Positions 7,024-14,643 of a DNA stretch of 47,405 bases are shown one piece after another. The stretch comes from Oscillospiraceae bacterium (GTDB lineage: Bacteria; Bacillota; Clostridia; Oscillospirales; CAG-272): positions 1 through 47,405 of the forward strand of contig SVQV01000004.1 in NCBI GenBank assembly GCA_015065175.1, given 5' to 3'. Under the pieces are notes generated by a model. That model worked only from the letters and a program-made list of their open reading frames with translations, was not told the DNA's origin and searched no databases. A program made the position numbers and the translations under genes. How positions within the stretch are numbered: position 1 is the first letter of the stretch; every line of letters begins with the position of its first letter.

Positions 7024-9552
7024 ATGGAGAGAATAAAGTTTGTCATAGAAAAAAGCGAGCGTATAGAAAAGCTCAAAAGTGATCTGTATGCGAAAATGCC
7101 CGAAATAGAGGCAGACAGAGGTGTTCTCGTTACAGAGAGCTATATGGCTACAGAGAATTTGCCTATCGTACTCAGAAGAAGTGCGGCTTTTGCGCATATT
7201 CTCCGTAATATTCCGATAATCATCCGTGACGGAGAGCTTATAGTAGGCTCAAACTCAATAGCCCCCAGAGGCTGTCAGGTTTTCCCTGAGTATTCTTATG
7301 AGTGGCTCGAGGCAGAGTTCGATACTGTCGAGCATAGAGAAGCCGACCCCTTCTATATTTCCGAGGAAACAAAGGACAGACTCCGTAAGGTCTATCCTTA
7401 CTGGAAGGGCAAGACCACGAGTGACTTAGCTAAAGCAAACATGTCGCCCGAAGCCTATGCCGCTTTTACAAAGCACAATATGTTTACCGTCGGTAACTAT
7501 TTCTATAACGGCGTAGGTCATATCTGTGTAGATTATAAAAAGGTAATTACATACGGCTACGAGTCTATTATTGAGGAAGCCAAAGCCGCTCTCGCAAAGC
7601 TCAACAAGGGACAGGGCGACTATATTTCGAGAAGCAATTTCCTCTATGCCGTAATAGAGAGCTGTGAGGCGGTAATAGAATACGCTCACAGATATGCGAG
7701 CCTTGCGCGTGAAATGGCGGCAAAGGAGACAGACGCTGTAAGAAAGAGTGAGCTTCTTCTCATTGCCGAGAACTGTACCCGTGTACCCGCAAAGGGCGCG
7801 AGAAGCTTCTACGAGGCTTGCCAGTCCTTCTGGTTCGTACAGCAGCTCTTGCAGATGGAGTCGAGCGGTCACTCTATCTCTCCCGGACGCTTTGACCGTT
7901 ATATGTATCCCTTCTATAAGAAGGATATTGACGAGAAGAAAATTACAGTTGAGTTCGCTCAGGAGCTTCTTGACTGTATCTGGGTAAAATTGAACGATCT
8001 TAACAAGGTACGTGATGCCGCATCTGCCGAGGGCTTTGCGGGCTACGGTCTGTTCCAGAACCTCATTGTAGGCGGACAGGACGAGGATGGCCGTGATATG
8101 ACCAACGACCTTTCGTTTATGTGTATTGAAGCATCAATGCACGTAAGACTTCCTCAGCCCTCACTTACTATCCGAGTATGGAACGGCTCGTCATACGACC
8201 TTCTGCTTAAGGCGGTAGCGCTCACCCGTGAAGGGCTTGGCATTCCCGCATTCTATAACGATGAAGTGATTATTCCCGCTCTTATGTCGAGAGGTCTTAC
8301 TCTTGAAGAAGCCAGAGATTACTGTATCATCGGTTGTGTTGAGCCTCAGAAGGGCGGAAAAACAGACGGCTGGCATGATGCCGCATTCTTCAATATGTGC
8401 CGTCCTATGGAGCTTGTTTTCTCTAACGGCTACGATCAGGGAGTGCAGATAGGTCTGCCGACAGGCGACGTGCTAAAGATGAAGACCTTTGAAGAATTTT
8501 ATGATGCTTATAAGGCTCAGCAGGAATATATGGTTGAACTGCTCTGCAATGCCGACAACGCAGTTGACGCGGCTCACGCAGCTCGCTGTCCCTTGCCCTT
8601 TGAATCCTGTATGGTAGAGGATTGTATCGGCAGAGGAAAGAGCATTCAGGAGGGCGGTGCCGTATATAACTTTACAGGTCCTCAGGGCTTCGGTATTGCG
8701 AATATGACCGATGCTCTCTTAGCTGTAAAAGAGCTTGTATTTGACAAAAAGCTTGTTACAATGCAGGAATACAAGGAAGCGCTCGAAGCTAACTTCGGAC
8801 GCGGATTTAAGGGCAAGAAGGCTGAAGAAATGACAGTACAGATCGCCACAGCTCTTGCAAAGAGCGGAATTGAAGTAAATGACGCTCAGATAAAGGCTAT
8901 CTATAAGGAAGTTACCGAAAACGGCGGCGTTTCCGCTGAGAAGAAGGCAAGATATGACGAAATTCTCAAGATGATAGAAGCGCTTCCCAAATACGGAAAC
9001 GATATTCCCGAGGTTGACGCTATGGCGAGGTCGGTCGCATATACCTATACTCGCCCGGTTGAAAAATATACTAACCCCAGAGGCGGCAGATATCAGGCAG
9101 GACTTTACCCCGTATCCGCTAACGTTCCGCTCGGCGCGCAGACAGGCGCGACACCCGACGGCAGACTTGCGTTTACTCCTATTGCCGACGGCGTAGGACC
9201 TGCTTCGGGCAGAGACGTAAAGGGACCGACAGCGGCGGCAAATTCGGTTGCTAAGCTTGACCATCTGATTGCCTCAAACGGAACACTCTTCAATCAGAAA
9301 TTCCACCCCTCTGCGCTCAGCGGTATGGAAGGTCTCACTAAGTTTGTTTCGTATATAAGAGCATTCTTCGACCAGAAGGGTATGCATATGCAGTTCAACG
9401 TAATAAGCAGAGAAACACTTCTGGACGCGCAGGCTAATCCCGAAAAGTATAAGACACTTGTCGTGCGAGTTGCGGGCTACAGCGCGTTGTTTACGACACT
9501 TTCGAAGTCCTTGCAGGACGATATCATAAACAGAACCGAGCAGGGCTTCTGA
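7024..9552 (+). CDS. B12-independent glycyl radical diol (1,2-propanediol/glycerol) dehydratase
   Basis: The signature enzyme of the compartment: a glycyl radical dehydratase that converts a vicinal diol, most likely (S)-1,2-propanediol, to the aldehyde. The 842-residue protein has IIGCVEPQ with the thiyl radical cysteine at residue 438 and the general base Glu440, and RVAGYSALF with the glycyl radical at Gly818. Long stretches match, from memory, the glycerol dehydratase DhaB1 of Clostridium butyricum and the propanediol dehydratase of Roseburia inulinivorans, such as PLPFESCMVEDCIGRGKS. It is longer than DhaB1 because of an insertion at about residues 590-650. No encapsulation peptide is seen. 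A choline lyase is less likely given the diol-dehydratase-like C-terminal half. Confidence 0.93.
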   Translation: MERIKFVIEKSERIEKLKSDLYAKMPEIEADRGVLVTESYMATENLPIVLRRSAAFAHILRNIPIIIRDGELIVGSNSIAPRGCQVFPEYSYEWLEAEFDTVEHREADPFYISEETKDRLRKVYPYWKGKTTSDLAKANMSPEAYAAFTKHNMFTVGNYFYNGVGHICVDYKKVITYGYESIIEEAKAALAKLNKGQGDYISRSNFLYAVIESCEAVIEYAHRYASLAREMAAKETDAVRKSELLLIAENCTRVPAKGARSFYEACQSFWFVQQLLQMESSGHSISPGRFDRYMYPFYKKDIDEKKITVEFAQELLDCIWVKLNDLNKVRDAASAEGFAGYGLFQNLIVGGQDEDGRDMTNDLSFMCIEASMHVRLPQPSLTIRVWNGSSYDLLLKAVALTREGLGIPAFYNDEVIIPALMSRGLTLEEARDYCIIGCVEPQKGGKTDGWHDAAFFNMCRPMELVFSNGYDQGVQIGLPTGDVLKMKTFEEFYDAYKAQQEYMVELLCNADNAVDAAHAARCPLPFESCMVEDCIGRGKSIQEGGAVYNFTGPQGFGIANMTDALLAVKELVFDKKLVTMQEYKEALEANFGRGFKGKKAEEMTVQIATALAKSGIEVNDAQIKAIYKEVTENGGVSAEKKARYDEILKMIEALPKYGNDIPEVDAMARSVAYTYTRPVEKYTNPRGGRYQAGLYPVSANVPLGAQTGATPDGRLAFTPIADGVGPASGRDVKGPTAAANSVAKLDHLIASNGTLFNQKFHPSALSGMEGLTKFVSYIRAFFDQKGMHMQFNVISRETLLDAQANPEKYKTLVVRVAGYSALFTTLSKSLQDDIINRTEQGF

Positions 9553-9580
9553 TAAAAAATTCTAAGAAAGGACGCTGTAT

Positions 9581-10369
9581 ATGGACAGTTTAAATGACGT
9601 AAAGGGCAGAATATTCGATATACAGCGTTTTTCTGTTCACGACGGACCGGGAATACGTACCATAGTATTTTTGAAGGGCTGCCTTCTCAGATGCCGCTGG
9701 TGCTGTAATCCCGAGTCGCAGGAGTGGGATATTCAGCAGATGAATACCAAAAACGGTATTAAGACCGTAGGCGAGGATACCACAGTCGGCAAGGTCATGG
9801 AGGAGGTCGTAAAGGACGTTCCCTTCTATCTGCGCTCGGGCGGAGGACTTACTCTGTCGGGCGGCGAGGCTATGTGTCAGAGTGATTTTGCCATAGCGCT
9901 TTGCAAAGCCGCTCACGAATACGGCATAAATACCGCTATAGAGACAACGGCGGCTCTGCCGCAGGATGTTGTCGCGCGTGTGATTCCGCATATAGATTAC
10001 GTTATGCTTGACATCAAGCATATGAATTCGGATAAGCACAAGGAATTTACGGGCAGAGCGAATGAGCTGATTTTAGAGAACGCAAAATATATTGACGCTC
10101 ACGCCAAAAAGCTCATAATCCGTATTCCCGTCATTCCGACCTTTAACGATACACCGCAGGAGATATTGGATATTGCGAAATTCGCAAATTCCTTGCCGCA
10201 CGTTACAGACTTGCATTTGTTGCCGTATCACCGTTTGGGACAGGATAAATATGCGGGTCTTAACCGTGAATATCTTATGGGTGATATTCCCACTATACCA
10301 AACGAGAAAATGCAGTATTTGCTTGAGGTCGCTCAGCAGAGCGGCTTGAACTGCCGTATAGGCGGCTGA
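9581..10369 (+). CDS. Glycyl radical enzyme activase (radical SAM), short form
   Basis: Generates the glycyl radical on the upstream dehydratase using S-adenosylmethionine. The 262-residue protein has the radical SAM cluster motif with Cys34, Cys38 and Cys41 (CLLRCRWC), an extra Cys42, and the SGGE SAM-binding motif at about 93-96. Most activases paired with dehydratases carry a ferredoxin-like insertion with eight cysteines between NPES and the SGGG motif. Here that insertion is absent and residues 43-98 contain no cysteine, so the protein resembles pyruvate formate-lyase activase in size. A GGA-rich site precedes ATG 9581. The pairing with the upstream gene (28 bp away) makes the function secure. 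Confidence 0.95.
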   Translation: MDSLNDVKGRIFDIQRFSVHDGPGIRTIVFLKGCLLRCRWCCNPESQEWDIQQMNTKNGIKTVGEDTTVGKVMEEVVKDVPFYLRSGGGLTLSGGEAMCQSDFAIALCKAAHEYGINTAIETTAALPQDVVARVIPHIDYVMLDIKHMNSDKHKEFTGRANELILENAKYIDAHAKKLIIRIPVIPTFNDTPQEILDIAKFANSLPHVTDLHLLPYHRLGQDKYAGLNREYLMGDIPTIPNEKMQYLLEVAQQSGLNCRIGG

Positions 10370-10382
10370 TTTGGAGGAAATT

Positions 10383-10748
10383 ATGGAATTTTCTATGCAG
10401 GATAAAATGCGAATTATTCAGGAGCTTGTTCCGGGTAAGCAGGTAACTCTTGCGCATATTATCGCTAACCCCGACCAATCTCTTTACTATAAATTAGGAC
10501 TTGACCCCGCAGTCGAATATAAGAGAACGGCTATAGGTATTCTTACGGTAAGCCCCGCAGAGACCGCCGTTATTGCAGCCGACATCGCTATGAAGGCGTC
10601 GGGCGCTAACGTGGAGTTTGTTGACAGATTTACGGGTACGGTCATCATGACGGGAACGGTATCCGAGGTCGAAGCATCTACCGTCGCTATCGTTTCCTAC
10701 GTAAAGGATAAACTCGGCTATTCGGTCTGCGATATTACAAGAACATGA
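10383..10748 (+). CDS. pduU: Circularly permuted BMC-H shell protein (PduU/EutS family)
   Basis: A 121-residue shell protein matching EutS and PduU: RIIQELVPGKQVTLAHIIANPD at the start, GILTVSPAETAVIAADIAMK in the middle and GYSVCDITRT at the end. The family has a permuted BMC fold with a small beta-barrel that plugs the pore. The reading frame is open from a TTG at 10371, but GGAGG at 10373-10377 sits inside that extension, so ATG 10383 is the true start. It overlaps the next gene by 4 bp (ATGA). PduU is known to bind PduV, encoded next. Confidence 0.95.
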   Translation: MEFSMQDKMRIIQELVPGKQVTLAHIIANPDQSLYYKLGLDPAVEYKRTAIGILTVSPAETAVIAADIAMKASGANVEFVDRFTGTVIMTGTVSEVEASTVAIVSYVKDKLGYSVCDITRT

Positions 10749-11176
10749 AAAAGCTTATTCTTATCGGTCGTGTGGCGGCGGGTAAGACCACACTTACGCA
10801 GGCTCTCAGAGGAGAAGAATTACACTATTTTAAAACACAGTACATTCAGTACGGTGAGGCTATAATAGATACTCCGGGTGAATATACGGAGCTGAGGCAG
10901 CTAAGCGGCGCGCTTGCGTTATACGCTTACGAAGCCGATATAGTAGGTCTCGTAATAAGCGCGGATGACCCGTATTCTATATTCAGCCCGAATATAACCT
11001 GCTTAGTCAACAACCGAGAGGTAGTGGGAATCATTACGGGAATAGATAAGCCGAGAGCAAGACCCGACAGAGCGGAGCAGTGGCTTCGTATATCGGGATG
11101 CAAAAAGGTATTTCACGTCAGCTCTTACACGGGAGAGGGCGTTAAAGAGATATTGGATTACTTGAATAAAGACTAA
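10745..11176 (+). CDS. pduV: PduV/EutP-like small GTPase
   Basis: A 143-residue P-loop protein of the EutP/PduV family. The Walker A motif GRVAAGKTT starts at about residue 8, DTPGEY gives the G3 element, and TGIDKP near residue 98 resembles the TKxD guanine-specificity element, with Gly in place of Lys. PduV has been linked to movement and positioning of Pdu compartments and binds PduU. The translational overlap with pduU (ATGA) implies tight coupling. Its position directly before a ParA-type ATPase gene is notable. Confidence 0.9.
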   Translation: MKKLILIGRVAAGKTTLTQALRGEELHYFKTQYIQYGEAIIDTPGEYTELRQLSGALALYAYEADIVGLVISADDPYSIFSPNITCLVNNREVVGIITGIDKPRARPDRAEQWLRISGCKKVFHVSSYTGEGVKEILDYLNKD

Positions 11177-11191
11177 AAACGGGAGGAATTT

Positions 11192-11983
11192 ATGCCTGTA
11201 ACTAAAGTCATAGCCTTTGCTAACAATAAAGGCGGAAGCGGAAAATCAACTACCTGCTCGAATGTCGGCTATTGCCTCGCATCTCTTGGAAAAAAGGTGC
11301 TTCTTATCGACGGTGATATGCAGATGAATCTGACTCTCTCATTCTTTTCGGAGGATGAAGCTCTTGAATACGCAAAGGGCGGAAACAACCTGTATATTGC
11401 GGTAAAGGAGCAGAAGGATATCTCGGATTTTATAGCTAAAACCAACTACGAAAACCTCGACATCGTTCCGTCATCAACTCTTATGAGCTCGATAGAGGTT
11501 GACCTGTTTACAAAGTGGCAGAGAGAGTTTATTCTCCGCCGAGGGCTTGAAAATGTAAAGAAAAGTGGTCATTATGACTACATTCTGATAGATTCTCCGC
11601 CTACACTCGGCGGTTGGGTGATGAATATTCTTTGTGCCTCCGACCATCTGATAATTCCCGTCGAGGCAAGCCCGTGGGGACTCTTCGGTCTTGCAAATAT
11701 GTTTGATTTTTATTCTCAGGTAAAGACTATGTCTCCCGAGCTTGATTTGCTCGGCATAGTTATTACCAAGGCAGACGAGAGAAAGAACTATTTCAAGCAG
11801 GCACTGGACAGTCTTGGTTCAATTGAAGGTGTCCGTCTTTTTGAAAACATTATACGCGTAGACAGCGCAGTCGAGTGGGCGCAGGATAACAGTCAGCCTG
11901 TCGCTTCCTATAAGAAAAATTCGCGCAGTGCGAAGGAATATATCGAACTTGCAAAGGAGATAGATAAATATGTCAATAGGTAA
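11192..11983 (+). CDS. ParA/MinD-family ATPase, candidate microcompartment-positioning protein
   Basis: A 263-residue cytoplasmic P-loop ATPase of the ParA type. The deviant Walker A motif KGGSGKST has the signature Lys13 and catalytic Lys18. DGDMQMN (about 40-46) is the switch I region, and DSPPTLGG (about 131-138) the Walker B. ParA proteins bind nucleoid DNA as ATP dimers and move cargo through a partner that stimulates ATP hydrolysis. The gene follows pduV by 15 bp with a GGAGG site and overlaps the next gene by 14 bp, so it belongs to the microcompartment operon. No parB-like gene is adjacent. McdA does this job for carboxysomes; here the role is inferred from position only. Confidence 0.9.
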   Translation: MPVTKVIAFANNKGGSGKSTTCSNVGYCLASLGKKVLLIDGDMQMNLTLSFFSEDEALEYAKGGNNLYIAVKEQKDISDFIAKTNYENLDIVPSSTLMSSIEVDLFTKWQREFILRRGLENVKKSGHYDYILIDSPPTLGGWVMNILCASDHLIIPVEASPWGLFGLANMFDFYSQVKTMSPELDLLGIVITKADERKNYFKQALDSLGSIEGVRLFENIIRVDSAVEWAQDNSQPVASYKKNSRSAKEYIELAKEIDKYVNR

Positions 11984-12338
11984 GAATAGTATAAACCGTG
12001 TGTTTGTCGCTACAGGCGGCACGAAAGCAGAGCCCGAAGCAGTAGCAGAGGTAAAAGCTGAAACAGCTTCCGAAGAAAAGGCTGTAAAGAAAGCGCCCGA
12101 AGCGAAAAAGACCGAGAGCGCAAAAAAGACGCCTGCAAAGAAAGCTCCCGCCAAAAAAGCTCCTGCTAAAAAAGCGCCCGCAAAGAAAAAAGCAGACGTT
12201 GTAAAGGAAGTTATAACCGAGGTAAGAGCCGAGACTAATGTCTCCCCGAAAAAGCCCGCTTCGAAGAAATCTCCCAAAAAAGAAGAAAAGAAAGCCTACG
12301 TAAATATAGGCGACAAAATGCCCGAATATTTGCTTTAA
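11970..12338 (+). CDS. Disordered Lys/Ala/Pro-rich protein, putative ParA partner
   Basis: A 122-residue protein with no recognisable globular domain. Residues 1-17 (MSIGKNSINRVFVATGG) are a short basic segment. Residues 18-50 are Ala/Glu/Lys rich, and residues 54-73 are histone H1-like PAKKA repeats. The tail YVNIGDKMPEYLL has a non-repetitive, possibly structured, character. The PAKKA codons vary between repeats, so the repeat is kept at the protein level. AAAGGAGA at 11952-11959 and a 14-bp overlap with parA show translational coupling. Basic N-terminal peptides on ParA partners often trigger ATP hydrolysis, so this may be a McdB-like adaptor between shell and ATPase, or a DNA-binding linker. 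Family assignment is not possible by eye. Confidence 0.8.
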   Translation: MSIGKNSINRVFVATGGTKAEPEAVAEVKAETASEEKAVKKAPEAKKTESAKKTPAKKAPAKKAPAKKAPAKKKADVVKEVITEVRAETNVSPKKPASKKSPKKEEKKAYVNIGDKMPEYLL

Positions 12339-12346
12339 TTAATACT

Positions 12347-12391
12347 AAAAACCTCTTGCTGTAGAGATGATTTCTGCAACAAGAGGTTTTT
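12347..12391. terminator. Bidirectional terminator between convergent operons
   Basis: Arms at 12347-12358 and 12380-12391 (AAAAACCTCTTG and its complement) form a 12-bp stem with an A-run on one side and a T-run on the other. It ends the microcompartment operon on the + strand and the amidotransferase pair on the - strand. Confidence 0.88.
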
Positions 12392-12394
12392 GCT

Positions 12395-13096
12395 TTATTT
12401 GGTTCTTTTTGCTTCGCAGCGGGCGAAGAAATTTACGAAGAAATTCTGCTCGACAGGGTCAAGAGGAGCGCCGCGGTGGAAGGTCTGCTCGGGGTGCCAC
12501 TGGGTGGCGTAGATATCCGCTTCGCGCCATTCGATAGCTTCCACAATTCCGTCATCTGTCCAAGCGACCGATTTGAAATCGGGAGCGAGGACATTTGTGT
12601 GCCAAGCGTGATGCGAGTTGACTAATGCGCGTGTCTTGCCGAACACGTCATAAACAAAGGAGTTTTCGGCAATATTTATCATATGAGTATAAGTTTCTTT
12701 GTCCTTGTGATTGGGAAGGTCGGGAACCTTTGCCATTTTACCGCCGAAGAATACGTTCAGCGCCTGATGACCTCCGCAAATTCCGAAGATAGGCTTGCCT
12801 GCCTCATAGAAGGCTTTGATTATCTTAGAGTCCAAGGCGTATTCGTCGATAGCCTGAGGAGGATCAAAGGGTGCGCCGCCATAGTAGCTGGGGTCGATGT
12901 TTGCAGCAGAGCCGGGCACTAAAAGTCCGTCACAAACCGAGACTGCCGCATTTATCATCTGCTCGCTCATAATAGCCATCATACCGATGCCGTATTTATC
13001 TGCCATAAGCTTATAGTCATTCATTATATAATACCGCTGCTCGAAGAAAGGAGCCTTTTCCGTATCCATATAACGAAGAATGGTAGCAATATTCAT
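12395..13096 (-). CDS. Class-I glutamine amidotransferase-like hydrolase (peptidase C26), copy 2
   Basis: A 233-residue enzyme of the gamma-glutamyl hydrolase/PuuD type, which cleaves gamma-glutamyl amides such as gamma-glutamyl-GABA. The nucleophile is Cys107 in GICGGHQ and the catalytic pair is His201 and Glu203 in QWHPE. It is second in a tandem pair on the - strand, 27 bp after its paralogue; the C-terminal halves are much more alike than the N-terminal halves. No polyamine or glutamate gene is adjacent, so the natural substrate is open. Its convergent orientation separates it from the microcompartment operon. Confidence 0.87.
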   Translation of the reverse strand: MNIATILRYMDTEKAPFFEQRYYIMNDYKLMADKYGIGMMAIMSEQMINAAVSVCDGLLVPGSAANIDPSYYGGAPFDPPQAIDEYALDSKIIKAFYEAGKPIFGICGGHQALNVFFGGKMAKVPDLPNHKDKETYTHMINIAENSFVYDVFGKTRALVNSHHAWHTNVLAPDFKSVAWTDDGIVEAIEWREADIYATQWHPEQTFHRGAPLDPVEQNFFVNFFARCEAKRTK

Positions 13097-13123
13097 CGTC
13101 TTTTATCTCTTTTCTGTGTTTTT

Positions 13124-13825
13124 CTATTTTGTTCTTCTTGCTTCACAGCGGGAAAGGAAGTTCTCAAAGAATTTATGCTCGATAGGATCGAGCGGCTCGC
13201 CGCGGTGGAAGGTCTGTTCGGGGTGCCATTGAGTTGCGTAAATGTCGGCTTCGCGCCATTCGATAGCTTCCACAATTCCGTCGTCTGTCCAGGCTACAGG
13301 CTTGAAATCGGGGGCGAGGACGTTGGTATGGCGTGCGTGGTGTGAGTTGACTAACGCGCGTGTTTTGCCGAATACGTCATATACGAAAGAGTCTTCGGCA
13401 ATATTTATCATATGAGTATAGCTTTTTGAATCCTTGTGGTTGGGAAGGTCGGGAACCATTCCTAACGTACCGCCGAAAAAGACATTTAAATACTGCTGAC
13501 CGCCGCAAATACCGAAAATAGGCTTGCCTGCTTCGTAAAAAGCTTTGATGACCTTCGAGTCCAAGGCGTATTCGTCTACGGGCAATGGTGGATCTGCGGG
13601 CGCTCCTCCATAGTAGGAGGGATCTACACCTACGGCAGTACCGGGAAGTATGAGTCCGTCACACGCATCTACCGTAGCTTTGATAGCTTCTTCACTCATA
13701 ACGGCAAGCATTCCTATACCGTACTTGTCAGCCATCAGCTTATAGTCCTGCATGATAAAATATTTGTAGTCGAAAAGGCCTCCCTTTTTCATATCCATAT
13801 AACGCAGAGTTGTAGCAATATTCAC
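13124..13825 (-). CDS. Class-I glutamine amidotransferase-like hydrolase (peptidase C26), copy 1
   Basis: A 233-residue paralogue of the downstream gene with Cys107 in GICGGQQ and the QWHPE His-Glu pair at 201 and 203. It starts with GTG (complement of CAC at 13823-13825), preceded by an AGAGG site. The aligned N-terminus of the paralogue uses ATG at the same place, which supports this start. A near-consensus promoter lies at 13881-13909. The two genes form a small operon. The predicted reaction is hydrolysis of a gamma-glutamyl bond; the physiological substrate cannot be read from the sequence. Confidence 0.87.
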   Translation of the reverse strand: MNIATTLRYMDMKKGGLFDYKYFIMQDYKLMADKYGIGMLAVMSEEAIKATVDACDGLILPGTAVGVDPSYYGGAPADPPLPVDEYALDSKVIKAFYEAGKPIFGICGGQQYLNVFFGGTLGMVPDLPNHKDSKSYTHMINIAEDSFVYDVFGKTRALVNSHHARHTNVLAPDFKPVAWTDDGIVEAIEWREADIYATQWHPEQTFHRGEPLDPIEHKFFENFLSRCEARRTK

Positions 13826-13880
13826 TGTCTTTTGCCTCTTTTTTGAAAAATTCTGTGCGGCTGCGAACGCACACAGTCTT

Positions 13881-13909
13881 ATTATAAAGCCTTATTTTGT
13901 GTTTGTCAA
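13881..13909 (-). promoter_or_regulatory. Sigma-A promoter for the amidotransferase pair
   Basis: On the - strand, TTGACA (complement of 13904-13909) and TATAAT (complement of 13881-13886) are perfect consensus boxes separated by exactly 17 bp. The start codon lies about 55 bp downstream. Confidence 0.9.
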
Positions 13910-14188
13910 TACTTTTCGGGTTTATTCTGAAGATTTGCTTTCTCTCTTTTGTGATGCTCCCTCTCCCGACTTCATTTCGGTATGCGCTCGGTTTGGCACT
14001 GTGGGGTCAGGCGCTGTCGTCGTTGGCTCGCCGCCGTTGTTTTTTCTTTTTTTGTCTACTTTTTTGTCGTTCATTTTTTATCACCTCACATTTAGTATTT
14101 CCGCTTTGCACATCCTTTATCCTTTTCTTTTCTCATACGGTGATATTGATAAATTGCAATTTATCGGTCGGGCAACATCACAAATTCG
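13910..14188. other. Non-coding stretch without recognised gene
   Basis: Open frames here are T-rich, with low-complexity translations (runs of Phe, Leu and Ser) and no ribosome binding site. I see no convincing gene. It is the left part of an 818-bp gene-free interval (13826-14643) whose right part is packed with palindromes. Confidence 0.6.
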
Positions 14189-14350
14189 GTAGGGCGTGGG
14201 CTTGTCTCCCGCCGAAAACCTTTCAATTTAAGTACACGACGTGTCTGTGAGGTAATGAAAAGTTTGTATTTTAGGGACAGGCGTTCACGGCAGACCTTAA
14301 TGAATACCGAAATTTGTTTTTTTTCGGCGGGAGATAAACCCCTGCCCTAC
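14189..14350. repeat. MITE-like element with 30-bp imperfect terminal inverted repeats
   Basis: The 30 bases at 14189-14218 and 14321-14350 are inverted copies with four mismatches, beginning GTAGGGC and ending in CGCCGAAAA. A further inverted pair (ACAAATTCGGTA at 14180-14191 and TACCGAAATTTGT at 14305-14317) overlaps the arms. The 160-bp span encodes nothing. Size and structure suit a non-autonomous mobile repeat or a structured intergenic element. Confidence 0.65.
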
Positions 14351-14402
14351 GAATAAAAAGGCGTCGCCCACACCGACAAGTCAAATTTTGAAAGCGACTC
14401 CC

Positions 14403-14445
14403 TCCGCCGCTGTCATCCTCGAGCGAAGCGAAGGATCTCGGCGGA
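14403..14445. repeat. Palindromic intergenic repeat with GAGCGAAGCGAAGGAT core
   Basis: Outer arms TCCGCCG (14403-14409) and CGGCGGA (14439-14445) enclose inner arms ATCCT and AGGAT around GAGCGAAGCGA. I recall this core as a common dispersed intergenic repeat of gut Bacillota; its copy number here cannot be judged from one window. Confidence 0.6.
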
Positions 14446-14496
14446 ATACCAGACATTTAAATCTAAAAATATTTCTTCAAGAGTTTTTTGAAGAGT

Positions 14497-14528
14497 TTGA
14501 GGGACTTTTTTGCAAAAAAGTCCCTCAA
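14497..14528. repeat. Perfect 15-bp inverted repeat hairpin
   Basis: TTGAGGGACTTTTTT at 14497-14511 is exactly complementary to 14514-14528, with only two bases between. A smaller hairpin (CTTCAA/TTGAAG, 14475-14493) lies just before it. It has no adjacent gene on the + strand to terminate, so it is best seen as another member of the palindromic repeat cluster. Confidence 0.75.
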
Positions 14529-14590
14529 GAAAAAGACCGACAAATCAAAATTTGAAGCGACGAAAAAAATTTTTAAGAGGTCAAAAAGTT

Positions 14591-14623
14591 GGGACCGAGT
14601 CAAATCAAAATTGGCTCAGTCCC
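14591..14623 (-). terminator. Probable terminator hairpin of the fucosidase gene
   Basis: Arms at 14591-14603 and 14611-14623 pair over 13 positions with two mismatches. Read on the - strand, the hairpin follows the fucosidase stop by 20 bases. The trailing sequence is only moderately T-rich (AACTTTTTG), so its strength is uncertain. Confidence 0.5.
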
Positions 14624-14643
14624 ATAAAATTTAATTGTTATAA

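Noticed and set aside
7024-9552. Choline trimethylamine-lyase (CutC) as identity of the glycyl radical enzyme
   Set aside because: GCVEP is shared by both families, but the surrounding and C-terminal sequence follows glycerol/propanediol dehydratases, and PduT, PduU and PduV-type genes accompany it.
11192-11983. Plasmid or chromosome partition locus
   Set aside because: There is no parB with a helix-turn-helix, no visible parS and no replication gene; operon spacing ties the ATPase to pduV.
13897-14250. Possible membrane protein frames in the 13.9-14.2 kb interval
   Set aside because: Translations are low-complexity Phe/Leu/Ser from T-rich DNA, without ribosome binding site, and one runs into the inverted-repeat arm.
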